A DNA stretch of 64,000 nt from Xanthoparmelia taractica (GCA_033085395.1 JANQBS010000081.1:62001-126000); one strand, 5' to 3'. Counted from the first letter of the stretch, positions 22,086-33,630 are shown. The notes: generated by a model not told the origin, from the sequence alone. Made by a program: numbers and translations.

Positions 22086-22847
22086 ATGTCGCTGCTAGGC
22101 AAGAAGTTCAACGGCCTCTTAGGTACGACTCCGTCTCATCCACCCTCCAAAGTATCTGTACTCTCGATATTGTTCTCAATGAGCTAACCCACATCTCCAT
22201 CCAGTGCAACCAATGGCACCTTTCTTCGTCGCCGGTACGTCACCAGATCAGCCAGCCTATAACCATCATCTCACGAACCCATACCACCACATTCTTCCCT
22301 TCCCACCACCATCCCGCCTCACAACAACACCACAACCCTCACACTCACACACTCTTCCCCCCACTCTCCCTCACTCCCTCACTCCCTCACTCCCTCACTC
22401 CCTCACTCCCTCACTCCCTCCCTCCCTCCTCCCCCCAATCCCCCATTATCAACCAGAAAAGAGAAGCTAATCCCCACCACGTACACTAGGCCTAGTAATG
22501 TTATACGGCGTGAAATCAGCCGCAGATGCCCTCGCTCAGAGTACGTCTCTATCTACCTACCCACAACCCTTTCTTCCACTCCCCTCCCCTCAACTCCACT
22601 CCACTCCAACCCCCAACTAATCAATTCCACCCCATTCCACCCCCAAGTACCCAATTCCACCCCCCATCTTCCTACCTACGCACAAACGTCGGATGCATGC
22701 ACTATACCCTCAAAAAAAAAAAAAAAAAAAAAGGAAGAAAGAAAACTGACAAAAACGCACTCATTGTGTAAATAAACAGCCGAGCAATTCAAAAACGACC
22801 CGCGGAACCCAAAGTTCAGGAGCCAGAAGCCGGCGGATAAGCACTGA
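22086..22847 (+). CDS. ATP18: ATP synthase subunit j (i/j)
   Basis: A 61-residue protein cut into four exons: 22086-22122, 22205-22234 (30 bp), 22490-22540 and 22780-22847. Reading across the joins gives KKFNGLLVQPMAPFFVAGLV, MLYGVKSAADALAQ and TEQFKNDPRNPKFRSQKP. This matches Atp18, a one-helix accessory subunit at the dimer interface of mitochondrial F1Fo-ATP synthase, 59 residues in yeast. The NDPRNP motif in the tail is diagnostic. The second and third introns (255 and 239 bp) are far longer than others in the window and are filled with simple repeats. Confidence 0.92.
22361..22435 (+). repeat. CTCCCTCA-type pyrimidine microsatellite in an ATP18 intron
   Basis: About six tandem copies of an 8-bp CTCCCTCA-type unit grading into CCCTCC runs. 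It lies wholly inside the second ATP18 intron and is purely C/T/A on the plus strand. A run of about 19 A residues (22713-22731) sits in the next intron. Confidence 0.9.
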
Positions 22848-23295
22848 GAGGGGACGGGGCGAAGGTGTGGGTTGAGGAGGAGGTTGTGGGAGGGGAGTTG
22901 GGGGGGAAGGGAGAGGGAGAGGCGAGATGCGGTACGCCTTAGAGGGCGTGTGACAGAAATGTAAAATCAATTCAATGAGTCAGACTTGCTCTACAGTTCC
23001 GCAAAAGATGGTTCATTTTGTGGAAAGAGGGTGTTAAAGCTATAGCATTCCTGCAACAGTGATGCTACACAAGGCATCTGATGGTCCCAAGCCATATCAC
23101 CAATATCCAGAAGTAGAGTCCATGCTCAAAGAGCAACGCATATCTACACTTCTCAAGGGTCGAGCTGATTAACTCAATGCAACAAATCTGGTCAAATACC
23201 GTTATATATGTACATTCATACTACAATACGACGCCTGATTCCTAATCCCCTCTCCCTTTATGGCTTTTTTCGTTGGTATACCCAAAATCAAGGCT
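22848..23295. other. Convergent 3' flanks, ATP18 / acyltransferase
   Basis: Starts with a G-rich stretch (22848-22920). No gene seen. Confidence 0.5.
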
Positions 23296-24957
23296 TCATA
23301 TCGAATTCAAGAATCCATAACTCCTTGGCAGCTCCCCCTTCGCCCGATGACACCCGTTCGGCCTTGGCAGTTCCCCCTTTTCTCCTGACTCGGTCCCACA
23401 CATGACCGCCTCTATATGATGTGTGATGGACGCACACCATGGATCGACCCAGGTAGTCCAAAGATGTGAAGCCCACAGCAGGATCAGCCAGAATACCGGC
23501 ATAACAATGCAAAAGACCCAGCCATCCGGCAGCGATCTTTGTTGTCGAGATTCCATCGAATCCCCGTCCTGGGTGTAAAACGAAACCGGCCTCTGCCAGC
23601 CGAAAAGCATCCATGCAAGCAAGCTACGGACCAAGGGACCGTGGATCAAATACAGTGGCAAGCTCACACCCCCTAACCATACGAAGGCAGGATATGATAA
23701 CATCTCTTGCATTCGAGGAGAGACCACGACGGCGAGAGTGATAAGTTGAGCACCGATGGAGGTCCAGTATCGCCAGTAGTCCTTCCCAGGAAAAACGAAT
23801 TGCCCAATCTGGGCCAAATTCTTGGACCAAGAAGTCCACTCGGGAGACACTTCCGGATAGCCGGAGACGTAAAGGCCTGATAAAAGGGCAATTCCAGCCA
23901 TTGCTCGTATCAACGGCTTACGATGGGGTGTCATAGAGGAAGATGGAAGTCGATTTGAGAGTTCGGCAAGGAGAGCTCCGAAATAGATGTTCATACCGAG
24001 CATTGCTGTATCCGGGGGTTTGTGTTAGCCTGTGCTGATACCCTTCGTCTCACCAGAAATTGAAGAGGGATAGATGCGCTTACGATCTCCCGCCGCCCAA
24101 TTGAATGCGTAAAGACCTAGGAATACTAGCGAACGATAATGCGAGTGTATACGGACTGTAGCAAGCAAAGTAATGAAAATGAGCATCGACCCCTTGAGCA
24201 AGAATGGGAATGTCCATTGATTCTTGTCATAAACGTTGTAACCGGTGGTCCATGTGGTGAAAAGGTTTTTGAGGAGAAGGCGGACCGAGCCTGTAATGCC
24301 AGGTCCGGCCTGGGGGCTTGTATCCCGAATCCAAACCGCTTCACAGGTCCTGCCGATTTCGAAGAGTCCCAGCTGACATATTATCCAGCTTATAATAGTA
24401 GCGATTGTTGCGGGCAAAACGAGTCTGCCGGTCCTTCTAAACGCGCTGAAAGCGAGGCCTGAGAGAGCTTGATTGCCATTGCCAGCCTGTGCTTGCTTGA
24501 TTGGCTTCACGGCGTTGACGTAGCCTGTCAGGATGAAGAAGAGGGAAACCCATGGCGCTCCTTGGGCCGGTAGACGTAATACAGGTAGGTGAATGAAGGA
24601 GCCCATATGAGTGCTGTCCTGAGCTGGGGTAATGAGGGTGTAGGCAAACGATCGAGACAAGTGGCTATCAAAGAGTCTGGGCTCAGCATTGCCTCATGAG
24701 AACGATGACTTGAAGGTTGATGTGGTTTGAAACCCCAGATCCTGTTGCAAGAGGAAACGCAAGCTCTCAAACAACGTACCTTGTAACGACAAAGAGAGAT
24801 GCAATACCGCGAAGGCCCTGATGATATGTTAATACAGGACTTCTCTGTTGGGGGAGGGTCAATGTTGGAGTGGACGTACTTCGGCCCAGAGAACATCTCT
24901 CTGACCGGTAGTAGATGCAGGAGTTGCCGCCCAGGGCAATATCCCCTTCATCAGCAT
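23296..24957 (-). CDS. Acyltransferase-3 family membrane protein
   Basis: Model of four exons (24957-24880, 24817-24780, 24664-24084, 24005-23296), 468 residues. The family transfers acyl groups to sugars, lipids or small molecules through a multi-helix integral membrane domain. Support: GLRGIASLFVVTSHL with the conserved His, LFFILTGYVNAVKPIKQAQ, TGRLVLPATIATIISWIICQ, NQWTFPFLLKGSMLIF, GMNIYFGALLAEL and YLIHGPLVRSLL. About ten hydrophobic segments are visible. Junctions two and three restore the family alignment. The start is uncertain: the frame LFRVYLHSFCIPALFC just upstream (to ~25080) may be a further exon joined across a short intron, as family N termini often look like this. The tail repeats KGELPR twice. 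Confidence 0.8.
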
Positions 24958-26869
24958 CTGAGTGTGCTATGGGTGCTTTTGAAGCATGACAGTTGGAGGA
25001 ATGCTTCTCGGAAGGAGAAGTTTTTGGCAAGGGCAAAACAAGGCTGGAATGCAAAAGGAGTGTAGGTAGACGCGGAAAAGAAGAGGAGAGAGCATTTGAA
25101 GGATCGCGACTGCCGGGCCAACATTACGAAGTAGTAGTGCTGACTTGAGAAAAATACATAGAATAAGTATGAGTCGGTGCGCATGAAACACGGAAGAGGA
25201 GCATAATTATTGGATGCTTCTGTTCCGTTTGTGCGCGGCAATTCATCTTGGTCTACAAAGGACCAACCATTAAATACCTTATTGTTCAAGGATATAATAA
25301 TGGTGTAGGAGGATGAGAATCATAAGGTGGATTAAATCAGTCGTCATAACCACTGATGTGGTAGGACGGTAGGTAGCCATTTCCTGTGCAACAAATAATT
25401 AAATGCTCGTTACACATGGTATTCATGTTCATCCAATCGGACAATTCTCATCCCTGAAACATCTCCGTATGGTGGCAAAGGGTGATACGAACTTACTCCG
25501 TATTCCCACTACTCGCTATTGCCGCTCATAGGTAACCATTTGATAGTTACACCAATAATAATAATAATATATTAATATTGCTTATGCACTTCTTACAACC
25601 AGAAGTACTCTTGTGAGACGCTCTAGCACTGCCCCGCTTTGTATTAGTGCCTGCAAGTACCCCAACATCATGCATATAGCTCTATCCGAGCACCCGAGAT
25701 ATTTAGTGGAGAACCTCCGTTAGGGCTGAAACCCGCAAAATTCTGTAGTGGCAATTGGTTAGTGCATTAGACGCCTGTTTCTACTTTTCGAGTGCATTCA
25801 CACATAAGCGGCAGTAGTAAATAAGCGACCACGACATGGCTTAAGGTAGCGGAACATCTTTTCCAATCAGCCATGATTGTGCTCTGGATACTTTGGACTT
25901 TGCAATTTTGTGGCATAGTAGCATTACAGCATTGACGAGGAACGAAGAAATGCAAAGAACCATAAAAACGCCTCTGCAAAACATGGTGGAGCCTGGTCAA
26001 AGGCGTCTATACGCACAAATCAGAACGCAACATGGCCCCAATGCACCCGGCAGGGGTCCGTTCAACCACCACTCTTGTGGATGGCTATTGTAACGCTTTG
26101 CACACTTTTTATACGTACTTTGTAGTGTCGAATATAAGTCTGGCGGATGAATTTTTCATCTATCTTATTGCGATATTCTGGAGGTTGGAAGCGGAATGGC
26201 AAACCCTGACCATAGAGCAAGATTAGGTTGAAGCCACCATGAGAGATGGTGTCAACCAGAAAGGCAGCTTTTTATATAGCAATAAAGAATAGTATCTATA
26301 TACACAAAGAAAGCCTAATCGAAATGCAAGCTGGCTGACCCAAGAGGTAACCTGGGAATGACGACCCAGTCTGCACCAGCATTCTGCGTCGCCTCCATCG
26401 ATTTCAAGAGGTCCATTCTGCTTCTTGGAAAGCTTTGCTGTGATCGAGTCCGCCAATCTTTTTTGCGCAATACTGATCGGTAACGCCATCTAGCGGATCT
26501 GGTAATGAGGCTCCTTTGTCAAGCACATTGGCAAGAAGCTGAATCAAGTCATCGCTATCATCCTCGAGAGCATGTACTACGCGAGATCCAGTCCTCTAAG
26601 AGAAGCCTTATCAAGTACGCAATCCAGCTGTTCGATTTCGGCGAATAAAGTCTCCAAAATCAGCATATGGCACCGTGTGCACCAAGACCAGAGAGCTTAG
26701 AGTAAAGTCTAGACTGCTCTCATCGTCCTTCTGATATCGATCACAGCCTTTCGTGCTACAGCCAATCTAGTTTTTGTACTTTTTATGAGTTTCCATCGCG
26801 AGAAAGGGTGTAAGAGCGCGTACCGAGGGTTCTCGCGTGTTGCTAAATCATCTGCACTGACTTTATGAC
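24958..26869. other. Gene-poor stretch, accessory region begins
   Basis: No gene recognised over 1.9 kb. It includes ATT/AAT-rich sequence near 25545-25580. The minus-strand frame 26489-26223 (88 codons, VTSWVSQLAFRLGFLCVY) may be a decayed tail of the broken gene immediately to its right. Confidence 0.45.
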
Positions 26870-27510
26870 AATACTATTGTTACCTACAAAATTCCTTTGT
26901 TTCTCATCATTGCAATCCAATGGCAGAGGTACTAATACTCGAGCTGCATAATGAAGATGTGCCAGCAACAAGTTGCTCAAGTGAACACGCTTCTCTACCA
27001 AAGTATAAGGTCCGAGAGGATGCCGCCAAGTGTTGGTCCGAGATTCATCAATAGGGCGTTTGGCAGCTACTGAAACATCTCACCTATTCCTTGTTGGTGG
27101 ACCCAGTACAAAAACCTCCGAGCGTCTCGTTCCTTGACGTGCAACATGATGGTAGTTGCCAGGAAAGTAGCGACCCACGGTGTGCGATCCGACGCTTAGC
27201 TGACTTTTTGAAGGTTCTTCAAAAGATGCCGCTCGGTCTCCACCATCTCAGATTCGAGTAGATGGTCCAGCTGATTTTGGAGTACGCGGGACGCAGGAAT
27301 AGCTCCATGTAATGGCGATTGCATTCGGTCAACGACTTTCATTCTTGAGCGCTCGTGGCTACAAATTTTCCAACCCCTCCTAAGAAGTCGATTTGTAGCC
27401 CACGATCTCAATCCAAGACGTACTATCATCTCCTGGGCAGACAATAAGAATGGTATCTTGAATCCAACGGCTGGTGGAAAACATACATCTCGATACAGCT
27501 GCACCCTGTG
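26870..27510 (-). pseudogene. Broken gene of a fungal-specific family (unknown function)
   Basis: Protein-like sequence in decayed frames. From ~27500 leftward one frame reads PAVGFKIPFLLSAQEMIV and then SRVLQNQLDHLLESEMVETE, until a TAA at 27196-27198. The same frame reopens at once as DRTPWVATFLATTIMLHVKE, then RRFLYWVHQQG, up to a TAG at 27067-27069. After a shift of frame the protein seems to go on with TWRHPLGPYTLVEKRVHLSN and LLLAHLHYAARVLVPLPLD. From memory this resembles the C-terminal part of long fungal proteins of unknown function, some with Zn2Cys6 fingers; the assignment is weak. One in-frame stop plus a frameshift argue for a pseudogene rather than missed introns. Confidence 0.45.
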
Positions 27511-27795
27511 AAAGACCTGACCTGCCCGCTAGCTCCTTTTAAGAGGAAGGAAGTATTCATCGACATACTGATGGAGTTCGATTTTGGGACTTCCAAATTG
27601 TATGTTATTGAATTCATCCATCTGTTAATTCCTTCCAGGAAAGCTGCGTCCGAGGGTCTGATCCTATCATCCTGCCATCTTGCGGCAAATTCGCGGCAAT
27701 GAACCTGCAGAGTCGGGCTCCCTTGTAATAATGCAGTTTTTCCGGCAGGTCGTGCTAATCGAGCGACGCTCTAAGCTCGTCCCTCACTTTACGAA

Positions 27796-29271
27796 CTAGC
27801 CTTCTACTGAATGGATGAAATCCTCTACTATCGGCTTGAGTGAGGCATAGACGTCATCCGGAGACCCATGACAATCGATCTGTGATGTCTGTTCAGCAAG
27901 CGCCAATGGAAAGTAACAACGAAGGCATACCATTTTGACGGAACCCCTTTCCCGAAGGTGATCCATAACAGGTATGCTCTCCTTTTGGTAGGTATCGAGT
28001 CTCTTCTTGAATGCCTCTGGGTTGTCGTCGATTCGTCCCGAAGACTCTGCGCGCTTGCGAAGCCGCCGTAACATCTCATCATACGAACATTCCAAACAGA
28101 TCACGGAGTTGTGATCCTGGACCTAGCGCATGGTGTCAGCAAAAACTTGTTAGCCATGGCGAGAGGCGGGTATGAAACATCTGACGCACCTCCTCTTCGA
28201 ACGTTAGCGCTTGATCCATGCTTCTCGGATATCCATCAATCAGGAACCTTCTCTTGCCTTGTGTGTTCGACGCGTCCATCTTTGCTTTTAACAAACTGAC
28301 CGTCAACTGCGCAGGGATAATGACAGAGCTCTGTATGCTTTCACGTATGAATGTCGCGAATGGGGAGCCTGGCCGGTCGATTTCTTCACGTAAGAGATCC
28401 CCAACTGACAAATGCTGAAAATCGAGATCTTGGGCCAATCGAGCGCACTGAGTCCCTTTCCCAACCCCGGGGCCACCTGTGATCCTATTAGGAAAAGGGA
28501 CAGAGGTTGTTGTAAGGTCAAGTACCAAGCACGAAGATGATCAGGGCACTGGCTTTCCGGCCGGACCAGAAAGTCTGTCTCTCAAGCACTAGAGATTCTA
28601 TCCACCTTTTGATTTCGGCTGTAGTGATCATTTCTTCCCACCCCAAGAAAAAGTCTCCAAGATCTTTCTCTCCGCGAGATCGCACCTCATATTCATTGGC
28701 CTGTAATAGACGTTCGTATATATCAATGTCGCGGACAAGGTGAGCTTCCATTGTCTTGCGTTCTTCGTATTCATGCCAGAGACTTTGTAGATCAGTGGCG
28801 AATGTCGGATTCGTTAGTCGATTAAGGGCTGACAGGAAAGATATGGCGAGCCGTTCGCGAAGATGTTTGTTTTCTAGAATGGCTCAGATCGAGTTCCAGC
28901 AGAGGGGCGGTTCAGCGGATTTATTGGGCTACCTTTGGATATTCCGTCAGAGGGAGTGATGTCTCCAATTATCGATTCCCCCATATCGTGAATGGCTGCC
29001 ATCTTTGCGCATTTTGTCCTGTCAATGCCGGGAGTCTATGCTTGGTCAATTAGAATTACCAGTCAATGGGTCTTTGATGGTGCACCTCAAGCATCAGACA
29101 AAGGACAACCATGCGATACGAATGGTCGCTCACACTCTCTGGTGACTGGACGCCACGCTTCACCCAGCCAGCCCGAGGGATGTTTTTGAGACGTTCCAAG
29201 AAATGGAGAAATGGGATGGACGGTCCATCCAAAGGGCTATGGTCTTGGACTTCCATGATGTCCGATACCAA
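27796..29271 (-). CDS. HD-domain nucleotidase fused to UMP/CMP kinase
   Basis: Six exons (29271-29060, 29018-28933, 28873-28526, 28476-28190, 28122-27931, 27879-27796) give one 402-residue frame. Residues 1-~210 form an HD hydrolase of the HDDC2/Ygk1 5'-deoxynucleotidase type: PESVSDHSYRMVVL, MAAIHDMGESIIGDITP with the HD pair, and LVRDIDIYERLLQANEYE. Residues ~215-402 form a nucleoside monophosphate kinase: ALIIFVLGGPGVGKGTQCAR (P-loop across intron 3), DGYPRSMDQA, and the lid SSGRIDDNPEAFKKR typical of UMP/CMP kinases. Exon 3 runs without a stop from the HD domain into FVLG of the kinase, so the fusion does not depend on a doubtful splice. One domain removes and the other adds a phosphate on nucleotides; the combined role is inferred only. 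Confidence 0.8.
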
Positions 29272-29537
29272 TGAAGGAGTTCAAATACGAACACCCGTCC
29301 ACAGCTCTACTCAGTCCCTTTGGGTTGGCTGCGCTTGGTGTTGGAATTGGCACTACTCAGCCCTATCGCTTGTATATGGTCAGGTTTTTCAATAAGGTAG
29401 GTAGTCACAAACTATCCGTCACCCACATTTGCAACACTTGGTATTGGAACGAGCCGACCCACAGGGGCTGAGCGAGTTGAGGGACTGCTTCAAATCGCGT
29501 CTCCTCCACTTACCAGCAGCGCTGCCAATATTTCAAG

Positions 29538-30913
29538 ATGGGTGTTGAAGGGGACTTGATCTGGGGTGATGATGACGAGTCAGAAGTATTTGCCCAAGCT
29601 CAAAATCATGATCTGTGTCTTATATTCAGATATTCTTTACATCCGAACACCCGCAGAGTCTTCCGAGCCGTTTTGTTAACTGCTTTCATTGCCTGCCCGT
29701 CAATGACATAGCTGAAACGTTCTCGGATCGAGAGACTATGCGTGAAGCATTGTATACTTCTATCCGTCAAGTCTGGGATCAGTGCGCAACCCATCCGTCT
29801 ATTACGGCGCTAGACGTAAGTGTAGAGATCTACGAGGATGATAAAGGGCAGAATCAATGGCGTATATCCCACGAGAGCTTGTTCGAGAAATATGTGGAAT
29901 CGCTATTGCCCGTGAGCTGCATGTCCCAGGGTGAGACGGCCAAGCTTGAGTCCTACGACACAATCGATTATTCAAAGCTCATTCAGATCTGTCACCTAGG
30001 GGGTAGAGGGAGGACTACAGTCGTCCGCAGCTCATCCAGTCCTGATTCAACTTATGTGTTCAAAGGGGTTGACTTTGGATCGTTCCTCGAGTCTCGTGCT
30101 GATTTTGAGCAACGGAAGGCTGTCTGTTATCATGAAATTCGAACAATTTGTTCGCTGCCCAGACACCCAAATATAATACCTTCTCCGAACGTACTCGTCA
30201 CTACTAGGAAGATAAAGGACGATTAGCGAGCCTATGTATGTGGCGCTCTGTATCCTTATATGCAGCGTGGTACGCTTGATGATTAGGTCCAGCAAGCCAG
30301 CGCGACTGCAACCCGTCTTCCATTGATTGATAAAGCAGAATGGTGCTTTCAAATGGCTTCAGCTATCGCTCACACACAATTTGCGGCTTACACATTCCAT
30401 ATGGACATCAAATCAGGCAATTTCGTTGTGAATGCCAACAGAGACCTGGTCCTAATAGATTGGGAGCAAAGCGGAGCATGGCAGTACTCTCTCGCACCTG
30501 AAGCGGACAGATCTTGGGACATCAGAACTGTGGAGACTATCTCATCGAACTGCACGGACTCACACTTGCCAGCGCCAAAACTTGTCTATGAAGAATACTG
30601 CGGTCCTTATCGGAAAGACCTTGCCTGGGGTCGACCAAAGTGGAACGTGTTCCCACACTGGCGAGAATTTTATCCTAGAGCCTTAGAGGCAGCAGAAGTG
30701 TTCGGTCTTGGTCGAACTATGTGGATGCTGCTTGAGCAAGTACCACAAAGCCGATTGGAGGATGCGGACGAAGTCGTCGTTTCCTGGAGCGAAGATGCAA
30801 TGGGCATCCCGGAAGATTGGAAGGCCGTTGTGAGTCGTTGTCTTGACCCTGATCCTAGCAAGAGGATTAGACTATTGGACCTCGTAGACTTCTGGCAAGC
30901 AGTGAAACGCTAA
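29538..30913 (+). pseudogene. Protein-kinase-like gene with frameshift and two in-frame TAG codons
   Basis: The ATG at 29538 opens MGVEGDLIWGDDDESEVFAQ and continues to about 29690. The likely continuation, DRETMREALYTSIRQVWDQ, lies in another frame, so an indel falls near 29640-29690. That frame then runs to 30913 with only two interruptions, TAG at 30224-30226 and 30284-30286. Between and after them the protein reads RAYVCGALYPYMQRGTLDD, then AEWCFQMASAIAHTQFAAYT. The kinase-like core shows HMDIKSGNFVVN (catalytic loop) and LVLIDWEQSGA in place of DFG. It ends SKRIRLLDLVDFWQAVKR. Both stops follow GAT and would be CAG by a single C-to-T change. Probably a recently inactivated fungal kinase-like gene. 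Confidence 0.7.
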
Positions 30914-32498
30914 GAGTTGGCGTTGTTGACCAATCCAAGAAGGTCTCCGAGCTAGTTGATCCCCGGCGTGTGTCATACCTGCTACCTGGAGCCTGTGAGT
31001 CACGCGAAATCCAGTAAATTGCACCCAAATTGACAGTGTCTTCCAGCGCTCCGTGCTCAACCACAATCGCGATAACCAGTCCAGTCCTACCTTACTGAGC
31101 TTCAGGTGGCAAAATGTCAATCTTGCATTCGAGATTCTCTCCACGGAAATCGGGGAAGGCAAATGTGAAACACCACGTCGAGAGCATGTGTTAAAGGTGT
31201 CAATTAAGGGGAAGCCACCAGAGGTAGGGACGCCAGAGTCCTCGCACGAATGGGTAGGCGAAGCGCTCAACTTTCACAATGGAATTGGTTGTGTTGGTGG
31301 AAGGGAATATGGAGGTGGTGGAGAATTGGCGTCATAAGTAATCAGAGAATTTGCAGGGCCGACCTGAGCAGGCTTGCTGTGGTGCCGGTGCTGATGGTTG
31401 TAAGTGTAGTAGAGAACAACCTTGATCTCCACCTCTAAAGCTGATGACAGTTGGCGAAGGTGGTACGTCACCCGCTGTGATTACGACGGTCTGAGTCGCG
31501 GTGACCTCGTCAATGTGGGAGCTAAGCTGAGAATTGTCATTTTGTCTACATCAATTTGGTGATCTTGATGTAAGTTGAGGGTGCTGATGTCGCTAGGCAG
31601 AAGACGTTGGAGAGCTGTTTCCTAGAAAACACTTGTCCACTCACTCAGATCCACAAATGGAGGAGGCACGGCGGCGTTGGCATGCATCTCAACCTTCGGC
31701 TAGATGACTCAAAAGATGAAAGACTTGGGGATGGGACCGCTTTTGATCCCCTTGTCAAGCGTCCCAAAAATGAAAATCATCGCCGACGAGAATAACCCGT
31801 CAGCGGTTTCTTCTTGAACGAAGATACCACAGGTAATTATGAGGCTACCGACCGTGCTGCCCTTCAGCGACAGAGGAAGAGAACTGAATCAAGGAAATGC
31901 TTCCCATTCTGGCATGAAATTGATTGTGGAATCAAGATCGAAAGGTCAAGTTTGTGGCGAAGAAATGGGGAAAGAGCACGTCAGAAAAGGAAGACAAAGC
32001 CTCTATTTACTCCAGAGGACTTATCCACAAAGGTAGTCATTGTAGTGCAGATGAAGGGATCATGGTTTTAAGCGCGGAAGGCAAGGGATTGAGCTCCTCA
32101 ACAGGGCTAAGATTATGTACCACGCAAGGTATCTTTAGACAGGATCTGATGGATGATATGCCGGCAACCACGTAGGTCCATACGAGGAGTGCACCATCCT
32201 CTCACCGCAGCTTCAAGTTCTTGCCGCAGGGTCAAACCACTTCGGCGTTATTCCCCGCCAGCCCGTCAATGTAATCTCTGGAATGACACTGCATATAATA
32301 GATACCCTCTCTCTTCCCGTGACTGCATGTAACTGCAAAGGATCTCTATAGTGCAGCGCGATCGCCAAGGAACGATAGCGGTGGCCAGAATAGACGGAGG
32401 CAGTCCAAAAGGTAGTCTCCGATCACTGCAGTGCGACTCTTCATACTTATGGTCGTCAGACCTATTTTCTTCCCAACACCAATCCGTGTCAACTTTGC
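30914..32498. other. Gene-poor stretch
   Basis: 1.6 kb with scattered frames up to 132 codons on either strand (for example minus 31270-30872). None shows motifs or plausible exon structure. Possibly further decayed sequence. Confidence 0.45.
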
Positions 32499-33630
32499 TC
32501 AGCTACGCGCTGACTTCTTACGTGGCTCTTCTTCCTTCTGACTCATTAGATATTTCAGAATTGTCCAGTCGAACACATTATCACGAGCAAACCCCTCTCG
32601 AACGAAGAGATTGCAAAAGATCTTGCGCAGATAGCTGTAAGCCGGTGGATCGTCAAAGTCAAGGGAGCGGACGTGGTCGAAATAAGTTCCGAATTCATTC
32701 GGAAGGTCCTTGCAAAGATCCGCTATGCTGATCGTTTCCTTCTTCTTCAAGATCAGTTCATCCTTCTGTATATGATCTTTAGTCTTAAGTCCTTGCCACG
32801 GGAGGGAGCCCCGAAGGAAGTAGACGAGCATGTATCCGAGAGACTCCAAGTCGTCGCAGCGATTTTGCACTGAGATAGTATCAATCTTTGACCAGTAAGA
32901 ACCGAGGATGGGCACTCACCAAGACCATAATGACCGTTGATGCTGGCAAAACGTGCTGTACCAATCAAACACAGTGTCGGCTTGCGAGCAGGATCGGTCT
33001 GCATCTGCAAATCACGGCGTTCCGTCGCGAGGCCCAGATCGGTGACATACACCTGGTTCCCATACCTGCCCGTACCCATCAAGAAATTCTCCGGCTTCAC
33101 GTCACGATGGATGATATTCTTAGAGTGTACATATTCCAGCCGATGAAGAAGCTGGTCGACAAGCATCAGTACCGTCTTGAGAGAGAACTGGCGACCACAA
33201 AAGTTGAAAAGGTCCTCCAAACTCGGTCCCAGAAGGTCGAATACCATAACATTGTATTCGCATTCGGTCAAAGAATCGTGAACGCGCGGAATACCAACAC
33301 CACCAGAAAGCGATCGATAGATATCAGCCTCAAGTTGGAGGAACGAGGGATCGATAGAGATATGTTCGAGCTTAATAGCAACCTCTTCGCCAGTACTGAT
33401 CTTGGTTCCTAGAGAACAATGAGTCTTACGGAGTCACTTCAATCACTTCACCTGTTGATTACCTATATATACAGCACCGAAGCCACCCCCACCGAGCTTC
33501 CTCTGAAGCTGATATTTACCGGCAATGCGTAGATCCTAACATAGACGAGCTGTCAGAACATAATGGATGGTGCTTGTCTTAGAAAGCAAGGTGCAAAACA
33601 AAATGCCACTACACTCACTAAATTCTTCAT
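32499..33630 (-). CDS. Divergent casein kinase 1 family protein kinase
   Basis: Four exons (33630-33619, 33535-33463, 33408-32920, 32869-32499) encode 314 residues. CK1 features are clear: MKNLDLRIAGKYQLQRKLGG start, P-loop LGGGGFGAVYIG across intron 2, EEVAIKLE with the ATP-site lysine, HSKNIIHRDVKPENFLMG, GTARFASINGHYG (the CK1 substitute for the APE motif) and DDLESLGYMLVYFLRGSLPW. The DFG motif is VTDLGLA, so Phe is replaced by Leu. The CK1 segment after LPWQGLK is shortened and Lys-rich, and there is almost no C-terminal tail (ends EEEPRKKSARS). This is probably a paralogue of Hrr25/Yck-type kinases rather than the essential copy. An in-frame ATG at 33642 would add four residues. Confidence 0.85.

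Noticed and set aside
22361..22435. Tandem array as a CRISPR or centromeric repeat
   Set aside because: The unit is 8 bp without spacers and sits inside a small intron; it is a microsatellite.
24880..24915. A 35-bp intron (donor GTACGT, acceptor CAACAG) in the acyltransferase gene
   Set aside because: Too short for these introns and out of frame. The same donor with the later CATCAG acceptor gives a 62-bp intron and restores the GLRGIAS motif.
25740..25815. A stretch resembling a tRNA D-arm (TGGCAATTGGTTAG)
   Set aside because: No matching T-arm, acceptor stem or anticodon stem could be found downstream.
29615..30913. Two separate genes, one on each side of the stops
   Set aside because: Both parts lie in the same frame and form successive parts of one kinase-like protein; the second part has no ATG before its conserved region.
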